A stretch of 12,880 bases of DNA, from NCBI GenBank assembly GCA_002336475.1, contig DDCX01000086.1, positions 8,648 to 21,527 of the forward strand. Direction: 5' to 3'. The notes below the pieces were generated by a model. The model had not been told where the DNA came from, made no database searches, and saw nothing but the letters and a program-made list of their open reading frames with translations. Both the position numbers and the translations under genes were made by a program. Within the stretch, counting starts at the first letter, position 1; each line of letters starts with the position of its first letter. Source of the stretch: Flavobacteriales bacterium UBA1995 (GTDB taxonomy: Bacteria > Bacteroidota > Bacteroidia > Flavobacteriales_D > Sanyastnellaceae). Below, piece after piece: positions 1 to 6,843 of the stretch.

Positions 1-67
1 AACCCCCGGTACCTTGCGGTACAGCGGTTTTCAAGACCGCCGCAATCGACCACTCTGCCATCTCTCC
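1..67 (-). tRNA. tRNA-Ser (anticodon UGA), 3' part cut by window edge
   Basis: Read on the minus strand, the 5' end is a GGAGAGA acceptor strand starting at 67. It is followed by TG and a D-arm region (GCAGAGTGG...). The anticodon arm is a perfect GCGGT/ACCGC stem around the loop CTTGAAA, which places the anticodon TGA at 33-31, reading UCA and related Ser codons. A long variable arm follows (GTACC-GCAA-GGTAC), the class II feature expected of tRNA-Ser. The sequence then enters the T-arm (GGGGGTT) and leaves the window, so the T-loop, the 3' acceptor strand and any CCA are not visible. Confidence 0.95.
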
Positions 68-77
68 TGTGGTGATG

Positions 78-112
78 CAAAGGTAACAATGACATCCACA
101 CACCTGCACAAA
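78..112 (-). promoter_or_regulatory. Bacteroidota-type promoter of the tRNA-Ser gene
   Basis: On the minus strand, TACCTTTG (85-78) matches the Bacteroidota -7 consensus TAnnTTTG exactly. A TTTG (112-109) lies 23 nt upstream, acceptable as the -33 element. Transcription should start about 7 nt downstream of the box, near 71, just before the tRNA 5' end at 67. The fit in both sequence and position supports the call, but no transcription start data are available. Confidence 0.6.
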
Positions 113-146
113 CAATGAGCGCTTCTCCTTGCTATTTTTAAGCTCC

Positions 147-1364
147 GTGAATTTAATCGTGCTTTCCATCCCCATCTTCTTCACCCTCATAGGGTTGGAA
201 GTGGCCTGGGACCAACTCAAAGGCCGCGGCCTGTACCGGTTAGGTGACAGCCTCGCCAACATTGGGTGCGGCATCATGGACCAATCGACCGGATTGTTTT
301 CCAAAGTTTTGGTCGTGGCAGCCTACACCGCCATGTTTCACCTCACGGCAGCATGGCGCCCATGGGAATTGCAGGCCACGCCCGCTGTTTGGGTGGCCAC
401 TTTTGTATTGTCCGACTTGGCCTATTACTGGGCACACAGGCTCAGTCATGGCGTCAATATCCTTTGGATTGGTCACGTCGTTCACCACCAAAGCGAAGAC
501 TACAACCTTGCCGTTGCACTCCGGCAAAGCGTGCTGCAAAAGGTGCTGCTCATGTGGGTGTACTGGCCCCTTGCCCTCGCCGGATTCCCTCCTGAAATAT
601 TTCTGACCTGTATGGCGGTGAACCTCCTGTATCAATTCTGGATCCATACTGAGCTCATCGACACCCTAGGTCCTTTAGAATGGGTCATGAACACCCCTTC
701 ACACCACAGGGTGCACCATGGCCGGAATCCCGAATACATTGACCGCAACCATGCTGGAGTTTTCATTGTATGGGACCGCATGTTTGGCACTTTTCAGAAG
801 GAATTGGTCAAGCCCACTTACGGCATCACTAGGCCGACAGACACCTTCAATCCAGTGCATGCACAATGGAAACCGGTAGTGGATCTGTGGAACGATTTGA
901 AGCGCATTCCAAATTGGCGAGACAGGCTGCGTTTTTTGTTTGCAGCCCCAGGATGGTACCCTGATAGCATGGGAGGACGACAAGCCCCACCGGCCATCAG
1001 TGGTCTAGAAGAAAAGTATGACCCACGCCCGAGCAATGCGGTTGCTGCCTTGCTGATCGCGAGATGGCTGTTGCTGCTCATCGTGGCCTTGTTGGTCCTA
1101 GAGGCCAAGGACAGCCTGACGCCGCTGCAATTGGCATCGGTCCTGGTCTGGGTCTTTGCTGCCTTGGCCGCTGTCGGGGAACTGTGGAACAATGGCTGGA
1201 GCAAGAAGCGACTTGCTCTGGCTTGGCTTGTCGACGTCACTTTCGTGCCCGCCGCAGCCGCAGTAGGAGGGAAGAGCCCCTGGATTTACGCCTTGTGGAT
1301 CTGCCTTGCGCTCGCCTCTGCGTGGACCACTTGGTGGGCACTTTCGGCATCCAAACGCCGGTAA
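147..1364 (+). CDS. Sterol desaturase / fatty acid hydroxylase superfamily membrane protein
   Basis: This is a membrane-bound di-iron hydroxylase-type enzyme (fatty acid hydroxylase superfamily), expected to hydroxylate or desaturate a lipid; the substrate cannot be read from sequence. Counting from GTG 147, the histidine clusters are HRLSH (about 97-101), HVVHH (110-114) and HHRVHH (186-191), followed by RNHAG and a VWDRMFGTF segment typical of the family. Hydrophobic segments lie at the N terminus, between the His clusters, and as an extra group at about 300-400. This extended C-terminal membrane part makes the protein (405 aa) longer than the simple family core. The start is uncertain. No ATG is in frame, and the choices are TTG at 129 or GTG at 147. 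I prefer GTG because VNLIVLSIPIFF resembles the N termini I recall for relatives. Its 3' end overlaps the small minus-strand gene ending at 1286. Confidence 0.9.
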   Translation: MNLIVLSIPIFFTLIGLEVAWDQLKGRGLYRLGDSLANIGCGIMDQSTGLFSKVLVVAAYTAMFHLTAAWRPWELQATPAVWVATFVLSDLAYYWAHRLSHGVNILWIGHVVHHQSEDYNLAVALRQSVLQKVLLMWVYWPLALAGFPPEIFLTCMAVNLLYQFWIHTELIDTLGPLEWVMNTPSHHRVHHGRNPEYIDRNHAGVFIVWDRMFGTFQKELVKPTYGITRPTDTFNPVHAQWKPVVDLWNDLKRIPNWRDRLRFLFAAPGWYPDSMGGRQAPPAISGLEEKYDPRPSNAVAALLIARWLLLLIVALLVLEAKDSLTPLQLASVLVWVFAALAAVGELWNNGWSKKRLALAWLVDVTFVPAAAAVGGKSPWIYALWICLALASAWTTWWALSASKRR

Positions 1365-1495
1365 GTCACCCACATCTTCCAGCCAATGATGGCTTTGTCG
1401 ATGCCTGAAAGCCGCTCAAGGTCAGGCTTGCGGTACATCTTTGGAAGGAGCACTTTGTTGAGACCACTCAAGAACCGGAACCACGCCAACCTCAT
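1286..1495 (-). CDS. Small conserved-looking basic protein, 69 aa, coupled to the DUF5715 gene
   Basis: The ATG at 1495 overlaps the stop of the upstream DUF5715 gene as ATGA, which suggests translational coupling. The first 49 residues are basic and hydrophobic (start MRLAWFRFLSGLNKVLLP, then DLERL and an IIGWKMWVTYRRLD end). This pattern resembles short (about 50 aa) Bacteroidota proteins I remember, some carrying the database name SsrA-binding protein; that name is from memory and does not establish function. There is no signal peptide and no catalytic motif. The last 20 residues (AESAHQ...IHKA) look unlike the core and run antisense into the 3' end of the hydroxylase gene (overlap 1286-1364). 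They may be a read-through extension after loss of a stop near residue 50. The function is unknown. Confidence 0.62.
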   Translation of the reverse strand: MRLAWFRFLSGLNKVLLPKMYRKPDLERLSGIDKAIIGWKMWVTYRRLDAESAHQVVHAEASARQIHKA

Positions 1496-2358
1496 GATTT
1501 TCGTGGCGTTATGTGCATGCAGTTGCCCTCTGGTATCACCAAAATCTCCCCGTTTTTTTGCATGTCCTGCAGGATGGACTGAAGTGCCCAAGAAGGACCG
1601 CCACACTTTACGGACTCATCAGGACGGTCGATAAATGCCACGTCAAAACTTGCGCCGTAATTGTGGGTGCTCTGACCGTTGAAGGCATTGGCATTCCGAC
1701 GGCGCAACTTGCGCTGCTGGGTCTGGGTCCGGGTTAAACTGGTGATCCGAATGGAGGCCCCTTCATCGGTGGTGCCCTCCATGGCTTGTTGAAATCGGGA
1801 CGCCATGTCTTCCAGCACATTGAATGCTGAAGGCAGCAGGAACGGCTCACTGTGGGTGAGTCGGTCCAAGTGATATCCATTGCCCACAGTGGGCACCCGA
1901 ACCAAATCGCCTCGGCCAAATCCCGCCTGCAACTCTGATTCGTTTTTCACGAAGAAACTCCCAGGCAGGCTGCGGGCCCGCTTTTGATGCTGCGTGTAAG
2001 GGTTGCGCGCCAACTTCATGGTGTACTTGGAACAGCTGCACGGCGCGATGCCTTTTCTCGGCAATGGCCCTGAAGGGACCGGCCCTACAGAAGCGGCCTC
2101 AACTTTAGCCCGGGCAGGGATTTCCTTGGCCGGTGCAGGAAGCACCTTCTCGGTCACGGGTTCTGCGGGAACTGCGGCAGAACCACTGGCTTCCAATTCC
2201 GGTGACAATACCGTGGCAACACGGCCTTCTGAATCGGAACCGTCGTAGTCTTGACCATCAGGAACTACGGCTGCTAAACCATAAGCTGCCACCAACGCCA
2301 CACCTCCAACCAAGGCAATGCGGTCCCAACGGAGCCGCTTTTGCTTTTGCTTCTGCAT
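1492..2358 (-). CDS. DUF5715-like, membrane-anchored M15-type peptidase-like protein
   Basis: This 288-residue protein has a basic N terminus (MQKQKQKRLRWDR), one membrane anchor at about 14-31, a Pro/Ala/Glu-rich linker to about 100, and a globular domain to the end. The arrangement predicts an inner-membrane protein with a periplasmic domain. The domain holds ITSLTRTQ (205-212) and S-T-H-N-Y-G-A-S-F-D (230-239). The latter fits the SxHxxGxxxD zinc site of M15 D,D-carboxypeptidases, with a later His in NCMHIT (H282) that could be the third metal ligand. This resembles the DUF5715 family of Bacteroidota, so a role in peptidoglycan trimming is reasonable but inferred. Cys252 and Cys280 could form a disulfide. 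I chose ATG 2358; a TTG at 2382 would add only eight residues before the basic stretch. It lies 86 bp after the crotonase gene and ends in an ATGA overlap with the next small gene. Confidence 0.8.
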   Translation of the reverse strand: MQKQKQKRLRWDRIALVGGVALVAAYGLAAVVPDGQDYDGSDSEGRVATVLSPELEASGSAAVPAEPVTEKVLPAPAKEIPARAKVEAASVGPVPSGPLPRKGIAPCSCSKYTMKLARNPYTQHQKRARSLPGSFFVKNESELQAGFGRGDLVRVPTVGNGYHLDRLTHSEPFLLPSAFNVLEDMASRFQQAMEGTTDEGASIRITSLTRTQTQQRKLRRRNANAFNGQSTHNYGASFDVAFIDRPDESVKCGGPSWALQSILQDMQKNGEILVIPEGNCMHITPRKS

Positions 2359-2390
2359 ACCAGCAAGATGGTGCCAGTACAAGGGATATT

Positions 2391-2421
2391 GAAAGAGAAA
2401 TACTCAGGTCGTCAACCCGAG
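2391..2421 (-). terminator. Possible weak terminator after the crotonase gene
   Basis: On the minus strand, CTCGGG (2421-2416), a 7-nt loop and CCTGAG (2408-2403) can form a six-pair stem with one G-U pair. TATTTCTCTTTC follows, giving a U-rich tail. It lies in the 86-bp gap between the crotonase stop and the DUF5715 start. The short stem and interrupted U tract make this tentative; it may only attenuate. Confidence 0.3.
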
Positions 2422-2444
2422 GGTGTGCAATTCCTACAACAGAC

Positions 2445-3218
2445 TTACTTCGCCTTGAAGCGCTGAATCGCATCTCGTGTGAAGTCGCTCAAAACCAAAC
2501 GTCCACTAATCGCTGCACGCTCTGCAAGCAGGGTGTCCCATGCTTCTGTTCCGCTCCAAAAGACCTGCTTTAGGGCAGACATCGCTTCTGGATTGGAGGA
2601 TGCCAGCCTTCCCGCCAAGGCATCCACTGCTGCATCCAAGGCTGCTATATCATCCAATACTTCTGCATAGAGGCCACGAGAACAGGCCCACTCCGACGAA
2701 CGCCAAGCAGAAGCGTCTATCGAAAGCTGGCTCATGGCAGAGACCCCCAACTTTCGTTCTACCGCAGGTCCCACTACAAATGGCCCTATGCCCACAGCCA
2801 ATTCGCTGAGCTTTATGGCTGCGTGCTGCGTTGCCAAACAATAGTCAGTGGCTGCCGCGACCCCGACACCACCACCAACGGCTTTGCCCTGAACCCGGCC
2901 GATCACCAACTGGGGGATGGACCTCAGAGCATTGATCACATGGGCAAATCCCATAAAGAACGCAAGGCCGGCCTCCTCATCTGAGATGGCCACCAATTCG
3001 TCAAAAGATGCGCCGGCACAAAATGCACGGTCGCCGGCAGAGCCCAGCACCACCACCTTGACATCGGACCTCAGTCCCAATTCACGAACAGTGGCCGCCA
3101 ATTCAGACAGAACGGCTCCCGGCAAACTGTTGGAACGGGGGTGTGCGAAAGTGAGGTAGGCCACTCCACGGTCGTCCACAGAAAGGGAGACGCCCTCCTT
3201 CAGTGCTGCATCCAACAT
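2445..3218 (-). CDS. Enoyl-CoA hydratase/isomerase (crotonase) family protein
   Basis: This 257-residue protein has the usual length for a single crotonase domain, which binds acyl-CoA thioesters in the cytoplasm. Oxyanion-hole segments are visible as FCAGASFDE (66-74) and GKAVGGGVG (111-119). The HPRSNSLPG stretch (26-34) and SNPEAM (208-213) are also familiar. Of the two canonical hydratase glutamates, the second fits Glu139 in KLSEL. The first position (GGGCE in classical hydratases) is Gly119 in GGGVG, so simple hydratase chemistry is uncertain; a methylglutaconyl-CoA-hydratase-like or other reaction is possible. The ATG at 3218 was chosen over an upstream extension because it forms a TGATG overlap with the gltA stop and the upstream residues look non-coding. 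The overlap predicts co-translation with citrate synthase. The subfamily looks common in Bacteroidota, from memory. Confidence 0.88.
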   Translation of the reverse strand: MLDAALKEGVSLSVDDRGVAYLTFAHPRSNSLPGAVLSELAATVRELGLRSDVKVVVLGSAGDRAFCAGASFDELVAISDEEAGLAFFMGFAHVINALRSIPQLVIGRVQGKAVGGGVGVAAATDYCLATQHAAIKLSELAVGIGPFVVGPAVERKLGVSAMSQLSIDASAWRSSEWACSRGLYAEVLDDIAALDAAVDALAGRLASSNPEAMSALKQVFWSGTEAWDTLLAERAAISGRLVLSDFTRDAIQRFKAK

Positions 3219-4519
3219 CAACGCTTTTCGAGGGGCTGAACAGGGCGGTCTGTATGGCCCGTATAGATTTGGCGGGGGCGTCCAATGGGCTCGCCGTTCT
3301 CCGTCATCTCCTTCCATTGTGCAATCCAACCTGGCAAACGGCCCAGCGCGAACAAGACCGTAAACATCTCCGTGGGTATGCCCAAGGCGCGGTAAATGAT
3401 GCCGCTGTAGAAGTCCACATTGGGATAGAGACCGCGCTGCACGAAATACTCATCCTCCAGCGCTACAGCCTCGAGCCTCTTGGCGATGTCCAACACGGGA
3501 TCATCGATGCCCAACTTAGCCAGCACCTCGTCTGCAGACTTCTTGATGATGCGGGCACGCGGGTCAAAGTTCTTGTAGACACGGTGACCGAAACCCATCA
3601 GGCGGAAACTGTCCGTCTTGTCTTTGGCCTTGTCAATCCACTTCTGCAAATCGCCACCATCGGCTTTGATCTGCTCGAGCATTTCGATCACAGCCTGATT
3701 CGCGCCACCATGCAAGGGGCCCCACAAAGCGGAGATACCCGCGGAGATGGACGAGTAGAGGTTGGCCTGTGAACTGCCCACGATGCGCACCGTAGAAGTG
3801 CTGCAATTCTGCTCGTGGTCAGCATGGAGGATCAACAGCTTGTTGATGGCGTCATCGATGATGGGGTCAATCTCATAATCCTCAGTCGGCAAGCCGAACA
3901 TCATGTAGAGGAAGTTCTCTGTGTATGAGAGGGAGTTGGCCGGATAACACGTCGGATGCCCCATGTTGTGCTTGTAGCACTGGGCAGCCAGGGTAGGCAA
4001 CTTGGCGATCAACCTGTGGATCGTCATGTCGATGTCCTCCACTGAACGGTTGGGGTTTTGGCTGTCAGGGTAGAAAGTGGACAACGAAGAAGCCATGGAG
4101 CTCAACATTCCCATGGGGTGTGCTCCCATCGGGAAAGCGTCGAAGAACCGGCGCATGTTCTCGTGAACAAGCGTGTGCTTGCTGATGCTCTTGTTGAACC
4201 AGGCCAAACGCTCCGCATCGGGCAAATCACCGTACACAAGCAGATAGGCGACCTCCATAAAAGTGGTGTTCTCTGCAAGGTCCTCAATGGCGTATCCACG
4301 GTACCGCAAGATCCCTTCCTCGCCGTTCAAAAACGTAATTCCACTGGTGGTAGAACCTGTGTTTTTAAAGCCCCTGTCCAAGGTCACCAAGCCGGTCTGT
4401 CCGCGGAGCTTGGAAATGTCCAAGCCCACTTCACCTTCGGAACCGCGAACAACGGGCAGTTCGACTTCCTTGTCTTCAAATGTCAGGCGGGCGGTATCGG
4501 TCATCGTATCTACGTTCAT
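3218..4519 (-). CDS. gltA: Citrate synthase
   Basis: Citrate synthase condenses acetyl-CoA and oxaloacetate to citrate, the entry step of the TCA cycle, in the cytoplasm. The 433 residues match the length of the bacterial hexameric (E. coli GltA-like, type II) form. The catalytic triad is visible as His270 (WGPLHGGANQ), His312 (GFGHRVYKNFDPRA) and Asp369 (YPNVDFYSG). Family segments such as GITFLNGEEGILRYRGY (60-76), FPMGAHPMG (129-137) and LHADHEQNCS (231-240) are intact. The N-terminal beta domain (to about 50) typical of Gram-negative enzymes is present. The start is ATG 4519; a second ATG four codons later (MTDTARLTF) is equally plausible. No Shine-Dalgarno is seen. It is followed with a one-base TGATG overlap by the crotonase gene. 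A hairpin 21 nt upstream of the start separates it from the thioredoxin gene. Confidence 0.98.
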   Translation of the reverse strand: MNVDTMTDTARLTFEDKEVELPVVRGSEGEVGLDISKLRGQTGLVTLDRGFKNTGSTTSGITFLNGEEGILRYRGYAIEDLAENTTFMEVAYLLVYGDLPDAERLAWFNKSISKHTLVHENMRRFFDAFPMGAHPMGMLSSMASSLSTFYPDSQNPNRSVEDIDMTIHRLIAKLPTLAAQCYKHNMGHPTCYPANSLSYTENFLYMMFGLPTEDYEIDPIIDDAINKLLILHADHEQNCSTSTVRIVGSSQANLYSSISAGISALWGPLHGGANQAVIEMLEQIKADGGDLQKWIDKAKDKTDSFRLMGFGHRVYKNFDPRARIIKKSADEVLAKLGIDDPVLDIAKRLEAVALEDEYFVQRGLYPNVDFYSGIIYRALGIPTEMFTVLFALGRLPGWIAQWKEMTENGEPIGRPRQIYTGHTDRPVQPLEKR

Positions 4520-4540
4520 TGCGTGGCGCGAAAATACACG

Positions 4541-4570
4541 CCGGCCCGCCTTCTTGCGAGGGCGGGCCGG
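4541..4570 (-). terminator. GC-rich hairpin between the thioredoxin-like gene and gltA
   Basis: CCGGCCCGCC (4541-4550) and GGCGGGCCGG (4561-4570) form a perfect 10-bp stem with a 10-nt loop. On the minus strand the stem is followed after a few bases by TGTATTTTCG, a short U-rich tail. This fits an intrinsic terminator for the thioredoxin-like gene ending at 4608. The tail also contains TATTTTCG (4536-4529), one mismatch from the TAnnTTTG promoter box, so terminator and gltA promoter may overlap. Confidence 0.65.
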
Positions 4571-4587
4571 AAGTCTTTGCGGTTTTT

Positions 4588-4602
4588 ACCGGATTCTCCG
4601 GT
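4588..4602. repeat. Short perfect inverted repeat after the thioredoxin-like gene
   Basis: ACCGGA-TTC-TCCGGT is a perfect 6-bp stem with a 3-nt loop, starting six bases past the stop of the minus-strand thioredoxin-like gene. On the minus strand it is followed by AAAAACC rather than U residues, so it is not a standard terminator by itself. It may stabilise the mRNA 3' end or be chance. Confidence 0.4.
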
Positions 4603-4607
4603 CAAAC

Positions 4608-5153
4608 TCACTCAAAAGTGGGGGTAAAGGACTGTTGGAATGTGTCCCATTCTTCCTGAGAAGTTCCTGGGGCCCATGCATCTTCGAAGAACCGGAGGTA
4701 CAGCTCCAACTGCTGCGGGCTCTTGTATCCACTGACCGGAGCGATCATTTCCAACTCTTCATCGAGGTACACGATGGTGGGGTACGCCCTCACTTGAAAA
4801 GCCCTGCTCAACTCGTGCACGCCATTCCGGCCAGGTTTGTTTGGCACATAAGAAGGGTTGCTAAAAGTCTTGCCTTTGAACTCTACGGGGTCAGGTCCTT
4901 CTGCATCGAATTTGACCGCGTAGTAATGCTCATTGATGTAGGAGATGACATCTCCATTGGTAAAGGTGTTGCGCATCATCATCTTACATGGGCCACACCA
5001 TTTGGTGTACACATCAATCATGACTTTCCGAGGCTCATTGGCCTGGGCCGCTTCCAAGTCATTGACCGAGATCCAATTGATGGCAGCGCCTTGCGCGAAC
5101 AGTGAAGCACTGGAAGCGAGCAAGACCAAACTGAGGATGAAGGGACGCATCAT
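4608..5153 (-). CDS. Secreted thioredoxin-fold protein with CGPC redox site
   Basis: This 181-residue protein begins with a short charge, a hydrophobic stretch and a likely signal-peptidase I site (MMRPFILSLV...SLFAQ, about 1-21), so it should act in the periplasm or beyond. The thioredoxin active site is WCGPC (52-56), preceded by VMIDVYTK, and the cis-proline loop is YPT (124-126). Between them lies a longer than usual insert (about 84-115, rich in Gly/Pro), as in thioredoxin_7-like family members. It is probably a disulfide reductase or isomerase for exported proteins or cytochrome maturation; the partner is unknown. I preferred ATG 5153 (or 5150, one codon later) over an upstream TTG because it places the signal peptide at the N terminus. 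It lies between two strong hairpins and may be a single-gene transcription unit. Confidence 0.87.
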   Translation of the reverse strand: MMRPFILSLVLLASSASLFAQGAAINWISVNDLEAAQANEPRKVMIDVYTKWCGPCKMMMRNTFTNGDVISYINEHYYAVKFDAEGPDPVEFKGKTFSNPSYVPNKPGRNGVHELSRAFQVRAYPTIVYLDEELEMIAPVSGYKSPQQLELYLRFFEDAWAPGTSQEEWDTFQQSFTPTFE

Positions 5154-5178
5154 GTGGTAAATATCGCACAACAAAGCA

Positions 5179-5212
5179 ACCGCCCCAATGGCCAGAAGCA
5201 CATTGGGGCGGT
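5179..5212 (-). terminator. Intrinsic terminator after the POT transporter gene
   Basis: ACCGCCCCAATG (5179-5190) and CATTGGGGCGGT (5201-5212) form a perfect 12-bp stem with a 10-nt loop, 27 bp past the stop of the minus-strand POT gene. On that strand the stem is followed by TGCTTTGTTGTG, a U-rich tail. The same tail contains TTGCTTTG, one mismatch from the Bacteroidota -7 box, about 20 nt before the next gene's start. Confidence 0.8.
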
Positions 5213-5239
5213 AAAAGAGGTGAAAACCCTGCCAAACAA

Positions 5240-6778
5240 TCAGCGCACGCCGTGCATCAACTTGTTGAGGGGCTTGTTCATTACAGCGATCAAAACAGCA
5301 AATCCGACCAAGACAAACCCAAGGGTAGAGAAGACGTCGATGTACTGGCTCAATCCCGCCGTTTTCATTTCCAGTTCGGACATGTCAGCCGCAGCCACTT
5401 CTCCGCCGCCGTGTCCGCCGGTCAGGGTCGCAATCAATCCACCCGCATAATTGGCGATGGCAAAGCTCAAGAACCAACCTCCCATCGCGGTGCCCGCAAT
5501 GTTCTTTGGCGCCAACTTGGTCACCATGGAAAGTCCAATCGGGGAGAGGAAGAGCTCGCCGGTAGTGTGCAACATGTAGAGGAACAACAAGGTCAAGAGG
5601 GGCACCATAGCCGTGGACTCGTCCACAAACTGCAAACCGATGATCGTGACCAAAAACCCGAGTCCCAACTGCAAAATGCCCAGCGAGAACTTCATGGGAA
5701 TGGACGGGTTCTTGCCGATGGCATCCAGCCGCACCCACATCCAAGTGAAGATGGAACCAAAAAGAACGATGAAGAACGGGTTGAAGAACTGCGTCATTGA
5801 AGCAGGCATCTCCCAACCCATGATCATGCGGTCCACGTTGCGGTCAGCAAAGAGGGTCAATGAAGTCCCAGCTTGCTCGAAGCACGCCCAGAAAATCACA
5901 TTGATGACCATGAAGATGACCAAAGCGACCATGCGGTCGCGGTACATGGCACCCTCGGCCTTTCCAGCCTTCACAAGGCTCATGGCTACGTATACAAAGA
6001 GCATGGTCAGCAACACCGTCATCAACGGGAAGGTGAAAGCGCCTTCACCTTCACCAATCTGGAAGGTGTTCTTGAGGATCAAGACATAACACACTGGAAT
6101 CAGCAGCACTGACCCCAAGGTGATGACCTGGTACATCTTCATGCCCCATTTCATCTCATGGCCCGCCTCGCGGATGTCAAGTCCAGGGGCTGCAGCGTAA
6201 TTCTCACGGCCCAACCAAAAGATCAGCAAGCCCGAAAGCATGCCGATGCCTGCCAAGCCGAAGCCATAATGGAACCCATAGGTTTCTCCGACATACGCCA
6301 CTACAGTGGTGGCCAGCAATGCGCCAACATTGATGCCGATATAGAAAATGGTGAATCCCGAGTCCCTGCGCGGGTCGTTGTCCTCGTAGAGCTTTCCTAC
6401 GATGGTAGAAATGTTGGCCTTGAAGTAGCCGTTGCCCACAATCAGGGCGCCCATACCAATCAGCAGGAACATCTCATTGCCACCCAAAATCAAGAACTCC
6501 CCAATGGCCATAAAGACCGCACCCAACAAAATGGCGTAGCGGTACCCCAAGTATTGGTCTGCCAAACGACCACCCAACACAGGGGCTGCGTAAATCAAAG
6601 CCGTGTAGGCACCGTACATCATACTGGCTTCAGAGTCGCCTTTCATGAGGGACTTTACCAAGTACAATGTGAGCAAGGTGCGCATGCCGTAATAGCAGAA
6701 GCGCTCCCACATTTCGGAGAAAAACAGCGTGTAAAGACCACGTGGATGGCCTGTCTTGGCCACGTTTGAATCTGACAT
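5240..6778 (-). CDS. POT/PTR2 family proton-dependent oligopeptide transporter
   Basis: This inner-membrane symporter of the major facilitator superfamily imports di- and tripeptides with protons. The 512-residue length fits the bacterial POT family with its 14 helices. Visible hallmarks are ExxER with YYG (SEMWERFCYYG, 21-31, proton coupling), the PTR2 signature GGRLADQYLG (69-78), YFKANIS (118-124, including the conserved Lys) and the second signature FYIGINVGAL (145-154). A late LSPIGLSMVTKLAP segment with TGELF is also typical of the family. The ATG at 6778 (MSDSNVAK...) was chosen because conserved sequence starts soon after; a TTG at 6808 would add ten non-conserved residues. It lies 65 bp downstream of dipeptidyl peptidase IV on the same strand, with no convincing terminator between them, so the two may be co-transcribed. 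A strong hairpin follows its stop. Confidence 0.95.
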   Translation of the reverse strand: MSDSNVAKTGHPRGLYTLFFSEMWERFCYYGMRTLLTLYLVKSLMKGDSEASMMYGAYTALIYAAPVLGGRLADQYLGYRYAILLGAVFMAIGEFLILGGNEMFLLIGMGALIVGNGYFKANISTIVGKLYEDNDPRRDSGFTIFYIGINVGALLATTVVAYVGETYGFHYGFGLAGIGMLSGLLIFWLGRENYAAAPGLDIREAGHEMKWGMKMYQVITLGSVLLIPVCYVLILKNTFQIGEGEGAFTFPLMTVLLTMLFVYVAMSLVKAGKAEGAMYRDRMVALVIFMVINVIFWACFEQAGTSLTLFADRNVDRMIMGWEMPASMTQFFNPFFIVLFGSIFTWMWVRLDAIGKNPSIPMKFSLGILQLGLGFLVTIIGLQFVDESTAMVPLLTLLFLYMLHTTGELFLSPIGLSMVTKLAPKNIAGTAMGGWFLSFAIANYAGGLIATLTGGHGGGEVAAADMSELEMKTAGLSQYIDVFSTLGFVLVGFAVLIAVMNKPLNKLMHGVR

Positions 6779-6843
6779 AAAGGTTCTCGAATAAGGTGTT
6801 GGCGGCAAGATAAGGGGCGAAATCGCTCTGTGCGACCCTCCCG

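Noticed and set aside
4263..5105. Plus-strand open frame (280 codons) spanning gltA, the intergenic hairpins and the thioredoxin gene
   Set aside because: It crosses two well-supported minus-strand genes and two hairpins, and its translation is low-complexity and Ser/Arg-rich.
6779..6843. Possible terminator between dipeptidyl peptidase IV and the POT gene
   Set aside because: Only a 4-bp GCGA/TCGC stem with a 2-nt loop was seen, with no U tract.
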